A stretch of DNA of 64,000 nucleotides from Evansella sp. AB-P1 (lineage in GTDB: Bacteria > Bacillota > Bacilli > Bacillales > Salisediminibacteriaceae): the NCBI RefSeq assembly GCF_029688925.1, contig NZ_JARUKY010000006.1:186001-250000 (forward strand), given 5' to 3'. Below, piece by piece: positions 8,521-17,727 of the stretch; position 1 is the stretch's first letter; the number at the start of each line of letters is the position of its first letter. Under the pieces are notes generated by a model. It saw nothing but the letters and a program-made list of their open reading frames with translations. It made no database searches and was not told where the DNA came from. The translations under genes were made by a program, and so were the position numbers.

Positions 8521-9240
8521 TTACAATTGAATGACTGTTTTGTAGACGCCTCTTAAACACTCATCAGCAATGCTCTCATACTCTTCTTTCGTTATAGATT
8601 GAAACTGAAGATAATCACCAGCTTGAAATAAGGTTGGTTCCTTATCATTTGGACGAAATAATGGGACTGGAGTCCGACCTATAATTTGCCAGCCACCAGG
8701 ACTGTCAATAGAATATACCCCTGTTTGGGACCCGGCAATTCCTACTGAACCTGCCAACACCTTTTTCCTAGGGTTACTTCGTCTAGGCGTAGCTAGTCTT
8801 TTATCTAATCCCCCAAGATAAGGGAATCCCGGTGAAAATCCGATCATGTATGTGAGATAGACTGGCTTCGCATGGATTTGAATAACATCATCGATGGATA
8901 AAGAATGGTAACGTGCTATATATTCTAGATCAGGACCTAGAATTCCCCCATAAAAAACAGGTAAAATTATTTTTCTCCGTTTCCATTTTGCAGATGGAGA
9001 AAGCTTACTGCCAAGTTCAGTAAGCTGTAATTTCAAAGATTCATAGGATATGATTATTGGATTGTAGTATATGGTTAAGGTTGAATAGGCTGGAACAACT
9101 TCCTCAATACCGGCTATGCTTCTTTTTTCCACTAGTTCTCCTAGCTGATGAACATAACTGTTTATAGCTGGAGAAATGACATTACCCAAATCAATCCTTA
9201 TTCCTTTATCACCAAGAGGCATTACTGTAAAACTACTCAA
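8521..9240 (-). CDS. pxpB: 5-oxoprolinase subunit PxpB (KipI-like)
   Basis: AHS1-domain protein, 239 aa from the TTG at 9240, which is best spaced from AAGGGGTG; a GTG at 9249 overlaps the ribosome site and ATG 9222 is another option. Family motifs are the C-terminal IGFSPGFPYLGGLD, the Gly-rich VGIAGSQTGVYSIDSPGGWQIIGRTP and LFRPNDKEP. In B. subtilis the homologue KipI was first described as an inhibitor of sporulation kinase A; the operon context here supports the 5-oxoprolinase role. Confidence 0.92.
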   Translation of the reverse strand: MSSFTVMPLGDKGIRIDLGNVISPAINSYVHQLGELVEKRSIAGIEEVVPAYSTLTIYYNPIIISYESLKLQLTELGSKLSPSAKWKRRKIILPVFYGGILGPDLEYIARYHSLSIDDVIQIHAKPVYLTYMIGFSPGFPYLGGLDKRLATPRRSNPRKKVLAGSVGIAGSQTGVYSIDSPGGWQIIGRTPVPLFRPNDKEPTLFQAGDYLQFQSITKEEYESIADECLRGVYKTVIQL

Positions 9241-9315
9241 TGTCCCCACCCCTTTTTCATGGATCCCACACGTATTCCTATTGATTACACAGGAGTTTTA
9301 TGTAAAACATATCCA

Positions 9316-10266
9316 TTAAATTTTTCTCATTTTAACGGAATCAACTAGATGGTGATTTCCTTTGTAAAGTATTAAATCCGCACGATTTCTAGTCGGTAAA
9401 ATATTTTCTTGCAAGTTCACCTTATTTATTTTATCCCAAATATCTTTTGCTAGTTCAAAGGCTTCTTCATCATTAATACCAGCAAACTTTTTAAAATATG
9501 ACTTTTCGTGTCTGAATGCTGTTTCCTTTAAAATTTTAAATCGATCTACATACCATTTAAAAATATTGCTTTCAGCTGCATCCACATAAATAGAAAAGTC
9601 AAAAAAGTCTGACACAGATATTTGGTCGATTGTCTTTCCTTCCAACAATTTAGGAGGCTGCAAAACATTTATTCCTTCTACAATGACTACATCTGGACTT
9701 TCAATCGTCTGCACCTGATCAGGAATAACATCATATGTGATATGAGAATAAATAGGTGCCGTAACCTTTTCATTCCCTGATTTCAATTGTGATAAAACGT
9801 TTATTAAGCTAGTAATATCATAGCTTTCTGGAAAACCTTTTTTATCCATTAACCCGTTTTCCTGTAAAAATTTATTCGGGTATAAGAAACCATCAGTTGT
9901 CAAAAGCTCCACTCTCGGTTTATTTGGCCACCTTGATATTAATGTTTTCAATACACGACTCATAGTACTTTTCCCTACGGCAACACTTCCAGCTACCCCA
10001 ATTATGTAAGGAACTTTTTTTACTTGTGTCCGTAAAAACATATTTCTACTTTCATGCAGCTCTTTTACAGCCATTGTATGTAAAAAAAGAAGCCTAGATA
10101 ATGGCAAATAAATTTGTTCAATTTCATCGATGTTTAGAACATCATTTAACCCTTTCAGTTCTTCTATATCTTTTTCCGTAATTGTCATTGGTGTTGATGA
10201 ACGGAGACTAGCCCATTCATCACGATTGAATGTAATGTAGGGAGTAATGTTGTCTTGGTTTCTCAT
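9316..10266 (-). CDS. coaA: Type I pantothenate kinase
   Basis: 316 aa, normal for bacterial type I PanK, which phosphorylates pantothenate as the first step of CoA synthesis. The P-loop is GVAGSVAVGKST (near residue 102), followed by VELLTTDGFLYPN and the FDFSIYVDA segment. Starts at ATG 10266. It lies 66 bp upstream of pxpB on the same strand, but the functions are unrelated, so I would not assume one operon. Many Bacillaceae instead rely on the type III enzyme CoaX, or carry both. Confidence 0.95.
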   Translation of the reverse strand: MRNQDNITPYITFNRDEWASLRSSTPMTITEKDIEELKGLNDVLNIDEIEQIYLPLSRLLFLHTMAVKELHESRNMFLRTQVKKVPYIIGVAGSVAVGKSTMSRVLKTLISRWPNKPRVELLTTDGFLYPNKFLQENGLMDKKGFPESYDITSLINVLSQLKSGNEKVTAPIYSHITYDVIPDQVQTIESPDVVIVEGINVLQPPKLLEGKTIDQISVSDFFDFSIYVDAAESNIFKWYVDRFKILKETAFRHEKSYFKKFAGINDEEAFELAKDIWDKINKVNLQENILPTRNRADLILYKGNHHLVDSVKMRKI

Positions 10267-10464
10267 GTCACACCTCTATTATTTATCGTTAAATTTTCTT
10301 TATCTTGTCACATTTTGTAACCACTCCCTATTGTATATGAAAGTACACTGTTACGCACTTCATTAAGCTTTGTTGAAAAAATTTACAGCTGTGCTCTGTA
10401 TATATTCACTATAACCATGGGGATGGAAACACGCCCCTATTGTACTGCAAATTGCATAAACGCT

Positions 10465-10640
10465 GCTTGTAGGCACAGAGGATGGTGCCTCCGTTCCTGC
10501 AAACAGTAAAATAGAGATTTGCGGGCACAGAGGATGGTGTCTCCGTTCCTGCAAACAGTGAAATAGACGTTTGCTGGCACAGGGTGTGGTGCCTCCGTTC
10601 CTACAAACAGTAAATTAATGATTTGTAGGAACAGGGGAGC
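10465..10640. repeat. 52-bp palindromic tandem repeat array, about 3.5 units
   Basis: Three near-identical units with TTCCTGCAAACAG anchors at 10494, 10546 and 10598, a period of exactly 52 bp. Each unit pairs TTTGCGGG-type and TTCCTGCAAA-type arms around a core of about 16-20 bp. The short open frames here are by-products of the repeats. See the related arrays at 10885-11070, 33365-33800 and 53505-53815. Confidence 0.85.
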
Positions 10641-10787
10641 TCTGCAAAGGATTAGCGGAAAGTTACTAAGCTACCGCATTTCATGATTTCCCTACTTTCC
10701 GGGCCTTTAGAACGCTTCTTGAAGTGTTGTGACTTCACCAGTTGCTAATCCAACTGGAGTCGGGATCCTACACTCCTGAACTATCAC

Positions 10788-10848
10788 TTATTTTCATGGT
10801 AAACTTCCCATGTAAGTAAGGATTTGCACCATGGGGGAAGAAAATGAT
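10788..10848 (-). repeat. CATGGTGCAAAT-type intergenic element (reverse copy)
   Basis: One of about 13 copies in this window of a roughly 58-bp element. In consensus orientation it reads TATTTTCATCCCCCATGG, then TGCAAATCTTCACTTGCATG, then GGTGGTCTACCCTGAAAATA. The ends form an inverted repeat (TATTTTCA / TGAAAATA) and the core a second one (CCATG..TGCAA / TTGCATGG). This copy is on the minus strand, preceded at 10716-10785 by a fragment of another repeat (ACTGGAGTCGGGATCC). Confidence 0.75.
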
Positions 10849-10884
10849 TTTTTCATTGCGGTCACATTATGATTTTGTAGTTTT

Positions 10885-11070
10885 GCAGACGCCTACACGT
10901 TTCTTGACTACCGCATTTTTGTTTTTTCCTGATTTGCAGGCTTCTAGAACGCTTCTTGTCTACTGCATTTTTGTTTTTTCTTGATTTGCGGGCTTCTAGA
11001 ACGCTTCTTGTCTACCGCATTTCTTCTTTTCTCCATTTGCAGGCTTATTGACGACCTTCTATATTACCGC
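10885..11070. repeat. 52-bp tandem repeat array (CTAGAACG variant)
   Basis: Three to four units with anchors at 10892, 10944 and 10996, again 52 bp apart. Each contains TTTGCAGGCTTCTAGAACG, CTTCTTGTCTACCGCATTT and a T-rich spacer. The TTTGCRGG and CCGCA arms match the other 52-bp arrays, so this is a diverged version of the same superfamily. No gene is supported anywhere between 10267 and 11440; a further reverse copy of the CATGGTGCAAAT element lies at 11120-11176, and a short direct duplication of TTTTTGTACCTGCTT sits around 11206-11320. Confidence 0.8.
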
Positions 11071-11119
11071 AAAATTTCTTTTCCTCCGATTGCGTGAACA
11101 ATAACGAGTCTTCTTTAGT

Positions 11120-11176
11120 TACGAGGATAGACCTCACATGCAATTGTGAATTTACACCATGGAAGATGAAAATACT
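11120..11176 (-). repeat. CATGGTGCAAAT-type intergenic element (reverse copy)
   Basis: Reverse-oriented copy of the roughly 58-bp element, recognised by AGACCTCACATGCAA and TTTACACCATGG followed by ATGAAAATA. It is slightly degenerate in the core. Confidence 0.7.
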
Positions 11177-11439
11177 CACTCCCTCATGCTCGTGGATTGA
11201 ACCAGGGGTTTTTGTACCTGCTTTGGCTGTACCTGCTTCCTTTTCCCCTGGTTCAATCTCCCTCATTCTCCTTCTTGCTCTCTGATTGAACCGGGATTTT
11301 TTGTACCTGCTTCGGCTGTACCTGCTTCCTCCCCCCTACTTCAAGCTCTCTCATGCTCCTTCATTCTCCATTATTGAACTTATTAATATTAGCTATTTTC
11401 ACGGTAGGCAGAACCAAAAACCAAACGCTATTACAAAAT

Positions 11440-11476
11440 AAATAAACCTAGTATTCCACCCAAATACTAGGTTTGT
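11440..11476 (-). terminator. Terminator of mscL
   Basis: Hairpin with 12-bp arms AAACCTAGTATT / AATACTAGGTTT around a 6-7 nt loop, followed on the minus strand by ATTTATTTTG. It sits 24 bp past the mscL stop. Confidence 0.85.
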
Positions 11477-11499
11477 TCATCCCATATACTTTATGCCTG

Positions 11500-11979
11500 T
11501 TAACGAATTCGAACGATTTTTTCTGGACGTGTATTTTGCCGTTTTTCATCAATTCCAGAGGTACATTTAGGGCAGCGAAGGGCTCGAGATGGAATATCCG
11601 AATAACAATAGGGACACGTTTTTGTTCTAGTTGACTCCATGGACACACGTCTGAGCTTGTTCATTTGGATAATAATCAAATAAGCGGCAAATGCAATGAT
11701 AACAAAATGAATGATTGATTCTAAGAAAAGTCCATAATTGATGGTTGCTGCTCCAGCCTCTTCTGCTTCCGAAAGGGTATTATAATTACCGCCAGATAAA
11801 TTAACATATAGGTTAGAAAAATTAACTTTTCCGAGAAATAAGCCTAGGGGAGGCATGAGTACATCCGAAACAAAGGAATTTACAATTTTTCCGAAAGCTG
11901 CCCCTATAATTACTCCAATTCCCATATCCACTACATTTCCTCTTACAGCAAACTCCTTGAAACCTTTAAAGAATGTCAT
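11500..11979 (-). CDS. mscL: Large-conductance mechanosensitive channel MscL with zinc-ribbon tail
   Basis: Homopentameric membrane valve that opens under membrane tension on osmotic downshock. 159 aa from ATG 11979 (a TTG at 11991 is too close to the GAGGGG site). TM1 covers GNVVDMGIGVIIGAAFGKIV and TM2 covers ESIIHFVIIAFAAYLIIIQMNKL. After TM2, where MscL normally ends in a short helical bundle, this protein carries a CPYC...CPKC pair (roughly residues 121-138), a small zinc-ribbon-like module, and then a basic tail. Monocistronic, with its own terminator. Confidence 0.93.
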   Translation of the reverse strand: MTFFKGFKEFAVRGNVVDMGIGVIIGAAFGKIVNSFVSDVLMPPLGLFLGKVNFSNLYVNLSGGNYNTLSEAEEAGAATINYGLFLESIIHFVIIAFAAYLIIIQMNKLRRVSMESTRTKTCPYCYSDIPSRALRCPKCTSGIDEKRQNTRPEKIVRIR

Positions 11980-12083
11980 ATTACTTTTCAAACCCCTCTA
12001 TTACAAATGTTATCCATTAAATATATGAGGTCGTCCTATTAGAATATTCCATTGATAATAGCTGACTTGCAATTCCTCCCCAT

Positions 12084-12195
12084 GGTAAGACAGTAACGTG
12101 AAGCATGAACAGGTGGGGCAATTATGCCTGTGGGAGCTAGGATGACGACATTACGCCGTACCCACAGGGCGTGGGCTTGACTAAGCAGTAATTGA
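12084..12195 (+). repeat. Bacillaceae-type intergenic repeat fragment (GAAGCATGAACAG family)
   Basis: Contains GACAGTAACGTGAAGCATGA, ACAGG...TTATGCCTGTGGG and CCGTACCCACAGGGCGTGGG. It aligns with blocks at 23745-23895 (reverse) and 47440-47640, which share AAGACACTG..GAAGCA..GAACAG and CACTTATGCC. Non-coding. A partial CATGGTGCAAAT element follows at 12228-12262. Otherwise 11980-12400 holds no gene. Confidence 0.6.
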
Positions 12196-12409
12196 TTCGC
12201 CAGGAAAGGATGAACCATCCTCGAAAAAATATTTTCATCCCCCTAATGGTGAAAATTCATATACCAGGTTGTCAACTCTCCAAATAATTACTATCCATTT
12301 TTTTCTACAAATGTCGTGTTTTCGTGCATAGAAAAGGATACCTATGTCAAAAAATAAAAGGTAGTTATTGTAAACGTAGTTTAAGGAAGGATACGGAGGA
12401 TGATTTTCT

Positions 12410-13966
12410 ATGAATAATTATGAAGGACTACCGAAGGACCCCGAATCATTTTGGCTAGATTCTACATCAAGACCATCGTTTGAACCGTTAAAGGAAAATG
12501 GATCATGTGATGTGGTCATTGTTGGTGCTGGGATTACTGGGATTACAGCAGGTTATTTATTAAGTAAAGAAGGATATAAGGTTATTATTCTTGAGGCTAC
12601 TTCTGTATTTAATGGAACAACAGGACATACAACTGCAAAAATTACTGCACAACACGGCATTATTTATGATGAGCTTATTGAACATTTTGGTGAAGACTTT
12701 GCTAAGAAATACTATAAAACAAATACAAACGCTTTAGATTTCATTCGTGATACGGTAAAGGAGCACCAGATCGATTGTGATTTCCAGGAAAAGGATGCTG
12801 TATTATACGGAACAACAGAAAAGGCTATTCGTAAATTAGAAAAGGAATATAAAGCTTATCAAAGATTAGGTATTCCTTCTGAAATTTATGATTCAGTGCC
12901 ATTTAATGTTGACTCTAGGAGAGCTATTGCAATAAAAAAACAAGCTCAATTTCACCCATTAAATTATTTACAAACATTATTAGACGAGTTCATAGCTAAT
13001 GGCGGGAAAATATATGAAGGAACAACAGCTGTAAGTATTATGACTGAGTCAGAAACAGGAGAAGATTTTTTAACAGTAGACACGAGAGACGGACATTATA
13101 TTACTTGTCACAACGTTTTATCATGTACACATTTCCCTTTTTATGAAGCAGAAGGATTTTATTTTGCCCGTATGCATTCCGAACGATCTTACGTGGTTGC
13201 TGCGAAAGGAAATGTTGATGAGCTAAAAGGAATGTACTTAAGTGTTGATGATACAAAGCGTTCCGTCCGTACCGTTACAATCAATGGCGAAACTCATTTA
13301 TTACTTGGAGGGGAAGGCCATAAAACGGGACAAGGCGAACCCATGATGATGCATTATGAAGCATTGAAGAAGTTCGGTGAAGAAGTCTTTGAAATAACGG
13401 ATATTCCCTATCGTTGGGCTACACAAGATCTATATACACAAGACAATGTCCCTTACATCGGACCAGTTTCCTCATTGCATACTAATATTTTTGTTGCCAC
13501 TGGCTATCGAAAATGGGGAATGACGTCAGGAACTGCTGCTGGATTTATTTTACGTGACTATGTGATGGATAAAAACACGCCAGAAATGGAGGTCTTCTCT
13601 ACAGAAAGATTTCAGGCAGATCCAAGCTTAAAGCATTTATTTAAAGAAAATTGGGACGTTGCCAAGCACTTTATGAAAGGGAAGCTCGAACGTGTAACAA
13701 AAAAACCAGAGGATGTTATGCCAAAAGAAGGCGCCATTGTCCGTGTGAATGGTAGTCGGGCTGGTGCTTATCGAGATGAAAATTGGGAGCTACATGTTGT
13801 AGATACCACATGTACACATATGGGCTGTGAGGTAGAATGGAATAACGGTGATTGTACATGGGATTGTCCTTGCCACGGGTCGCGATTCTCCTATACTGGT
13901 GAAGTGATTGAAGGTCCTGCAAAAGAACCTCTACGGCGCGTAGATGGTGACGAAGGTTTAAGCTAG
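12410..13966 (+). CDS. FAD-dependent oxidoreductase with C-terminal Rieske [2Fe-2S] domain (YhfW-like)
   Basis: 518 aa. The N-terminal DAO-type FAD domain opens with the dinucleotide motif VVIVGAGITGITAGYLLSKE (near residue 35), followed by TTGHTTAKITAQHG. A C-terminal Rieske domain has the cluster ligands CTHMGC (about residue 472) and CPCHGSRF (about 492). The same architecture is found in B. subtilis YhfW, whose substrate is unknown. The start ATG follows GGAGGATGATTTTCT. The domain order suggests electron transfer between an amine/amino-acid-type oxidation site and the iron-sulfur centre; that is inference. Stands alone between repeat regions. Confidence 0.88.
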   Translation: MNNYEGLPKDPESFWLDSTSRPSFEPLKENGSCDVVIVGAGITGITAGYLLSKEGYKVIILEATSVFNGTTGHTTAKITAQHGIIYDELIEHFGEDFAKKYYKTNTNALDFIRDTVKEHQIDCDFQEKDAVLYGTTEKAIRKLEKEYKAYQRLGIPSEIYDSVPFNVDSRRAIAIKKQAQFHPLNYLQTLLDEFIANGGKIYEGTTAVSIMTESETGEDFLTVDTRDGHYITCHNVLSCTHFPFYEAEGFYFARMHSERSYVVAAKGNVDELKGMYLSVDDTKRSVRTVTINGETHLLLGGEGHKTGQGEPMMMHYEALKKFGEEVFEITDIPYRWATQDLYTQDNVPYIGPVSSLHTNIFVATGYRKWGMTSGTAAGFILRDYVMDKNTPEMEVFSTERFQADPSLKHLFKENWDVAKHFMKGKLERVTKKPEDVMPKEGAIVRVNGSRAGAYRDENWELHVVDTTCTHMGCEVEWNNGDCTWDCPCHGSRFSYTGEVIEGPAKEPLRRVDGDEGLS

Positions 13967-13980
13967 TAACTATACGACTC

Positions 13981-14046
13981 TTGCCCCTTTAAGAAATGTT
14001 CCACTACGGAGAAAACATCATTTCCTTCCTAGGGGCAAGGTTTTTA
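13981..14046 (+). terminator. Possible long-loop terminator after the Rieske oxidoreductase gene
   Basis: TTGCCCCT near 13982 can pair with AGGGGCAA near 14032, followed by GGTTTTTAATAA. The loop of about 40 nt is long for a simple intrinsic terminator, so this is tentative. Confidence 0.4.
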
Positions 14047-14131
14047 ATAAGGCTACCCTAGATGCGTTCAGTAGTGAAGGGAAGCGACTCCTGCTACGAG
14101 CATATGCTTCACGAATAACCTGCTTAGAAAG

Positions 14132-14191
14132 AATATTTTCATACCCCATGGTGCAAATTTCACTTGAATGGAGTTCTACCCTTAATTTAGC
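14132..14191 (+). repeat. CATGGTGCAAAT-type intergenic element (forward copy)
   Basis: Forward copy: ATATTTTCATACCCCATGG, TGCAAATTTCACTTGAATGG and AGTTCTACCC are recognisable. A 67-codon open frame on the minus strand across it is not supported as a gene. The remainder of 13967-14400 shows no gene. Confidence 0.7.
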
Positions 14192-14418
14192 CTTCTTGAC
14201 CATAGCATTTCTCATTTCCATTTATTTTCATTAGTAGATTATTCTTCCTCTTTCTCATTTAAACATAAAACATCGCCACTTCATTCCCCCTTCTCTAGTT
14301 CCTATTTCACTATAAAACCCCGGTGAATTTTTTGATTTTTCAAAAAGATGACAGTCATCTTTTTAGCTATTAAAATAAGTGTAACAAAGACATATTCTTT
14401 TGAAATGAGGGAAACCAT

Positions 14419-15585
14419 TTGAAGGATCAAATTTTACATACAATAGAATCTTTGCGAGAAGAGTTTTACCGAATCAGTCAGTTCATCGGTCATAACCCAG
14501 AACTTGGGAATGAAGAACATAAAGCCTGTAAAACATTAACGGAAGAGCTTCAGAAACATGGTTTTTCTGTTGAAACTGGTATCGTAGAGCAGCCAACAGC
14601 CTTTGAAGCCACTTTCGATAGTGGTAAGCCAGGTCCTCAAATAGGATTTATGGCAGAATATGATGCATTACCAGAAGTGGGACATGCGTGTGGGCATAAC
14701 TTAATTGGAACGATGGCAATTGCAGCTGGCATTGCGTTAAGTAAAGTTCTTAATGAAAGTACTGGTGGGAAAATATTTGTTTACGGTACACCAGCAGAAG
14801 AAACTCGCGGGGCAAAGGTAACAATGGCTGAGGAAGGAATATTCGATCACTTAGATGTAGCATTAATGTGTCATCCAAATGATACTTATGTAAAAAGTGG
14901 ATCCTCCTTAGCGATGGATGCGTTGCAATTTGCCTTTAAAGGGCGTGCTGCCCATGCAGCCGCTGCTCCACAAGAAGGGATAAACGCTTTAGATGCCGTA
15001 ATTCAAACCTTTAATAGTATAAATGCCTTACGTCAGCACGTGACAGATGATGTAAGAATTCACGGTATAATCTCTGAAGGTGGAAAAGCCGCTAATGTTG
15101 TTCCAGATTATGCTGTTTGTCAGTTTTATGTTCGTGCTAAGCAGCGTTCACAACTAAATGAGGTTGTTGCGAAAGTAAAGGCTTGTGCGGAAGGAGCTGC
15201 TTTAGGTACAGGTGCAACACTAGAAATATCTAATTATGAGTACTCCTATGATGATATGGTAACAAACGTAGCATTGTCTGAGGCTTTTACGAATAGTCTT
15301 GTAGACATCGGGATCAATATAAATGAGATTGGTGAAGATTCCGGTGGCGGTTCACTGGATATGGGGAATGTAAGTCATCGTGTCCCTGCCATTCATCCTT
15401 ACATTAAAATTAGTCAATCACCAATCATCGCCCATACACACGAGTTTCGCGAAGCTGCTTTAAGTGATTTTGGTTTCGAAGGTATGATAGTAGGAGCTAA
15501 AGCGTTAGCCTTAACCGGCCTAGACGTGTTAAAGAACGAAACGTTACGTGAAGCAATAAGAAAAGAATTTAAAAGCAAATTTTAG
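14419..15585 (+). CDS. M20 family amidohydrolase/peptidase
   Basis: 388 aa, M20D-type metallopeptidase related to AbgB, amidohydrolases of N-acyl amino acids and IAA-conjugate hydrolases. Likely metal ligands are in GHACGHN (about residue 91), PAEETRGAK (about 126) and the late histidine near AHTHEFREAA. The central dimerisation (lid) domain starts near GRAAHAAAAPQEGINALDAV. TTG is the start (14419-14421) behind ATGAGGGA. It would release an acyl or aryl group from a small conjugate; substrate not predictable. No partner genes are adjacent. Confidence 0.88.
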   Translation: MKDQILHTIESLREEFYRISQFIGHNPELGNEEHKACKTLTEELQKHGFSVETGIVEQPTAFEATFDSGKPGPQIGFMAEYDALPEVGHACGHNLIGTMAIAAGIALSKVLNESTGGKIFVYGTPAEETRGAKVTMAEEGIFDHLDVALMCHPNDTYVKSGSSLAMDALQFAFKGRAAHAAAAPQEGINALDAVIQTFNSINALRQHVTDDVRIHGIISEGGKAANVVPDYAVCQFYVRAKQRSQLNEVVAKVKACAEGAALGTGATLEISNYEYSYDDMVTNVALSEAFTNSLVDIGININEIGEDSGGGSLDMGNVSHRVPAIHPYIKISQSPIIAHTHEFREAALSDFGFEGMIVGAKALALTGLDVLKNETLREAIRKEFKSKF

Positions 15586-15712
15586 GTAGAAACGTACTTA
15601 AATAGAGACTTTTTCACACAACTGTCATTAATCAGTATTTTGGTCGTTTCTTAACTATTTTAGTATATAAGAGACTAAACATATTTATTTCTATAAAAAT
15701 GAGGTGTACCCC

Positions 15713-16072
15713 GTGTGCAATAAGCAAGGTAATACAATCACATATAAATTAACACAACCGACACCTATTATTTTTCAGATAAGTAAAATCAACAGGAAAA
15801 AAGTAAGTTCATCTAAAGGAGAAGGGGAACTCATTGATCTTAGTAATAGCAACTTGACCTTTCAAACAACACTTCAATTACCAACAGATAACAATATTGA
15901 ACTTTCCTTCACTTTTTTTATAGGGTTTATTGAAATGACGTTGACGGGTACTGTTCTCTTGAAGAAGGAATTATCTAACTCTTACCTATATAATGTAGAA
16001 ATCAGCTCAGATAATCGAGTCTCAGAGATTATCTATCATTTGAAAAACTATGAAAGAATGAGTATAGGATAA
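15713..16072 (+). CDS. PilZ-like domain protein (tentative)
   Basis: Small protein, 119 aa from GTG 15713, which is 6 nt from GAGGTG; an upstream in-frame GTG at 15704 overlaps that site. ELIDLSNSNLTFQT followed by hydrophobic strands and a late LTGTVLLKKELSNSYLYNVEI resembles the beta-barrel of PilZ domains (LxDLSxxGxxF). The N-terminal RxxxR motif that binds c-di-GMP is not obvious, so binding is uncertain. Diguanylate cyclase-type and EAL-type proteins occur further along this window. No transmembrane segments. Confidence 0.5.
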   Translation: MCNKQGNTITYKLTQPTPIIFQISKINRKKVSSSKGEGELIDLSNSNLTFQTTLQLPTDNNIELSFTFFIGFIEMTLTGTVLLKKELSNSYLYNVEISSDNRVSEIIYHLKNYERMSIG

Positions 16073-16204
16073 AATACTAATCTAAAAAAACGTTCAGGAA
16101 ATGGACATAGAACTGTCATTATTATCTATATTCGTTTAATAATCACTCATTTACTATTAAAAATGGTAGTTTTAATTATTTTAGCAAAAACGAGGTGACT
16201 TTCT

Positions 16205-16456
16205 TGCGTTATAAACGAAGTCAACTACCCAATGGCTAAAGCCGTGGGCTTGAAGAAGCCTAGTTGACTAGCTTAAGTTCACGATAAGTTGAACTACGTT
16301 GGATAGGTCATGATACCTTACGGTGCGAATTCTAGCTGTAAGCCCTATCGCTTGTGATTAAAAATCCTAAAGGGTTACGGACGGTGTTACAAGTGTAAAA
16401 AGCCTTTTCCAACATTGGCGAAGAATACCTTACTCCTGAAAGGAGGTACACTCATT
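16205..16456 (+). ncRNA. Candidate omega-RNA scaffold and left end of the IscB element
   Basis: The 250 nt directly before iscB contain no ORF but dense structure, as expected for an IscB omega-RNA, which is encoded 5' of the gene with its guide at the 5' end. TCAACTA (16221-16227) pairs with TAGTTGA (16261-16267), enclosing an inner hairpin built on CCCA, GGCT and AGCC, GTGGG. A second hairpin is AGTTCA / TGAACT at 16276-16295. The region then runs to the iscB ribosome site. By the known logic the guide would be flanking DNA ending near 16215-16221. Boundaries are estimates. Confidence 0.65.
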
Positions 16457-17727
16457 ATGTTAGTGTACGTGTTGAACAAACATGGCGAACCATTAATGCC
16501 ATGTAAACCAAAAAAAGCTAGATTACTATTAAAAGAAAAGAAAGCAAAGGTAGTAAAGCAAACGCCATTTACCATTCAATTACTATACGGTTCCAGTGGA
16601 TACAAGCAACCTGTTTCATTAGGTGTTGATGCAGGAACTAAACATATAGGTGTTAGTGCTACTACAGAGAAGAACGTCCTTTTTGAAGGGGAAGTTCAAT
16701 TAAGAACTGATATTCAAAATTTACTGTCTACCAAAAGAGAGTTCAGGAGAGCTAGAAGAAACCGCAAAACACGCTATCGTAAGGCGAAGTTTCTCAACCG
16801 CAAGAAAGACAAAGGGTGGTTAGCTCCCTCTGTGAAACATAAAATAGATTCTCATGTAACCTTCATTAATAAAATCAATAAGATACTGCCGATTAAGAGC
16901 ATAACGGTAGAAGTAGCACAATTCGATATTCAGAAAATCAAAAACCCTGATATTGAAGGTGTTGCCTATCAACAAGGAGAGCAATGGGGATTTTGGAATG
17001 TTAGAGAGTATGTCTTTTACAGAGACAACCATACATGCCAACACTGTAAAGGGAAATCTAAGGATAAGATACTTAATGTTCATCACATAGAAAGTAGGAA
17101 GACAGGTGGAGATTCCCCTAACAACCTGATAACCCTATGCGAGACATGTCATAAGAAAATCCATAAAGAAGGATTGGAACACTTATTCAAAAGAAAGTCT
17201 GATTCTTATCGGGATGCTTCTCAAATGACTGTATTACGTTGGTTTATCTATAACAGTATAAGAGAAATGTTTCCAATTGTTAAACTAACCTATGGCTATA
17301 TCACTAAAAATACACGAATAGTAAACGGATTGGATAAAACTCATATAGTTGATGCCCGTTGTATTAGTGGCCATCCATTAGCAGAACCAGCAGGAGTAAC
17401 TTATTTCTATAAGCAAGTAAGAAAAAATAATCGTCAACTTCATAAAGCGACTATCCTCAAAGCTGGTATCCGTAAATCCAACAAGGCAAAGCGATTCGTT
17501 AAAGGATTCCAACTCTTTGATAAAGTGGCATACGAAGGTCAAACGTGTTTTATCTTTGGAAGAAGACAGACAGGATACTTTGACATTAGGTTGTTAGATG
17601 GAACCGTTATAAGTCGTAGCTGTAGTTTTAAGAAACTAGTAATCAAAGAAAAAGCTAGTTCGTGGCTAGTCGAAAGGAGAGAGGACCGTTCACATTCCTC
17701 CCCACGAATGAATTCGGGGGTTTCTCT
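16205..17727 (+). mobile_element. Solo IscB element (IS200/IS605-like, non-autonomous)
   Basis: About 1.5 kb comprising the omega-RNA region, iscB and a right-end hairpin at 17700-17720 (CCCC, CGAAT / ATTCG, GGGG) followed by TTTCTC. No target-site duplication is expected for this family and none is seen. Left edge estimated near 16215 from the first paired arm; right edge near 17727. Confidence 0.7.

Noticed and set aside
12060-12200. Possible second omega-RNA or IS605 left end (CGTGGGCTTGA also occurs in the IscB leader)
   Set aside because: Most of the block aligns better with the intergenic repeats at 23745 and 47440, and no iscB or tnpB remnant follows.
14018-14221. 67-codon minus-strand ORF after the Rieske oxidoreductase
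   Set aside because: It runs through a CATGGTGCAAAT element and the terminator region, with no ribosome site.
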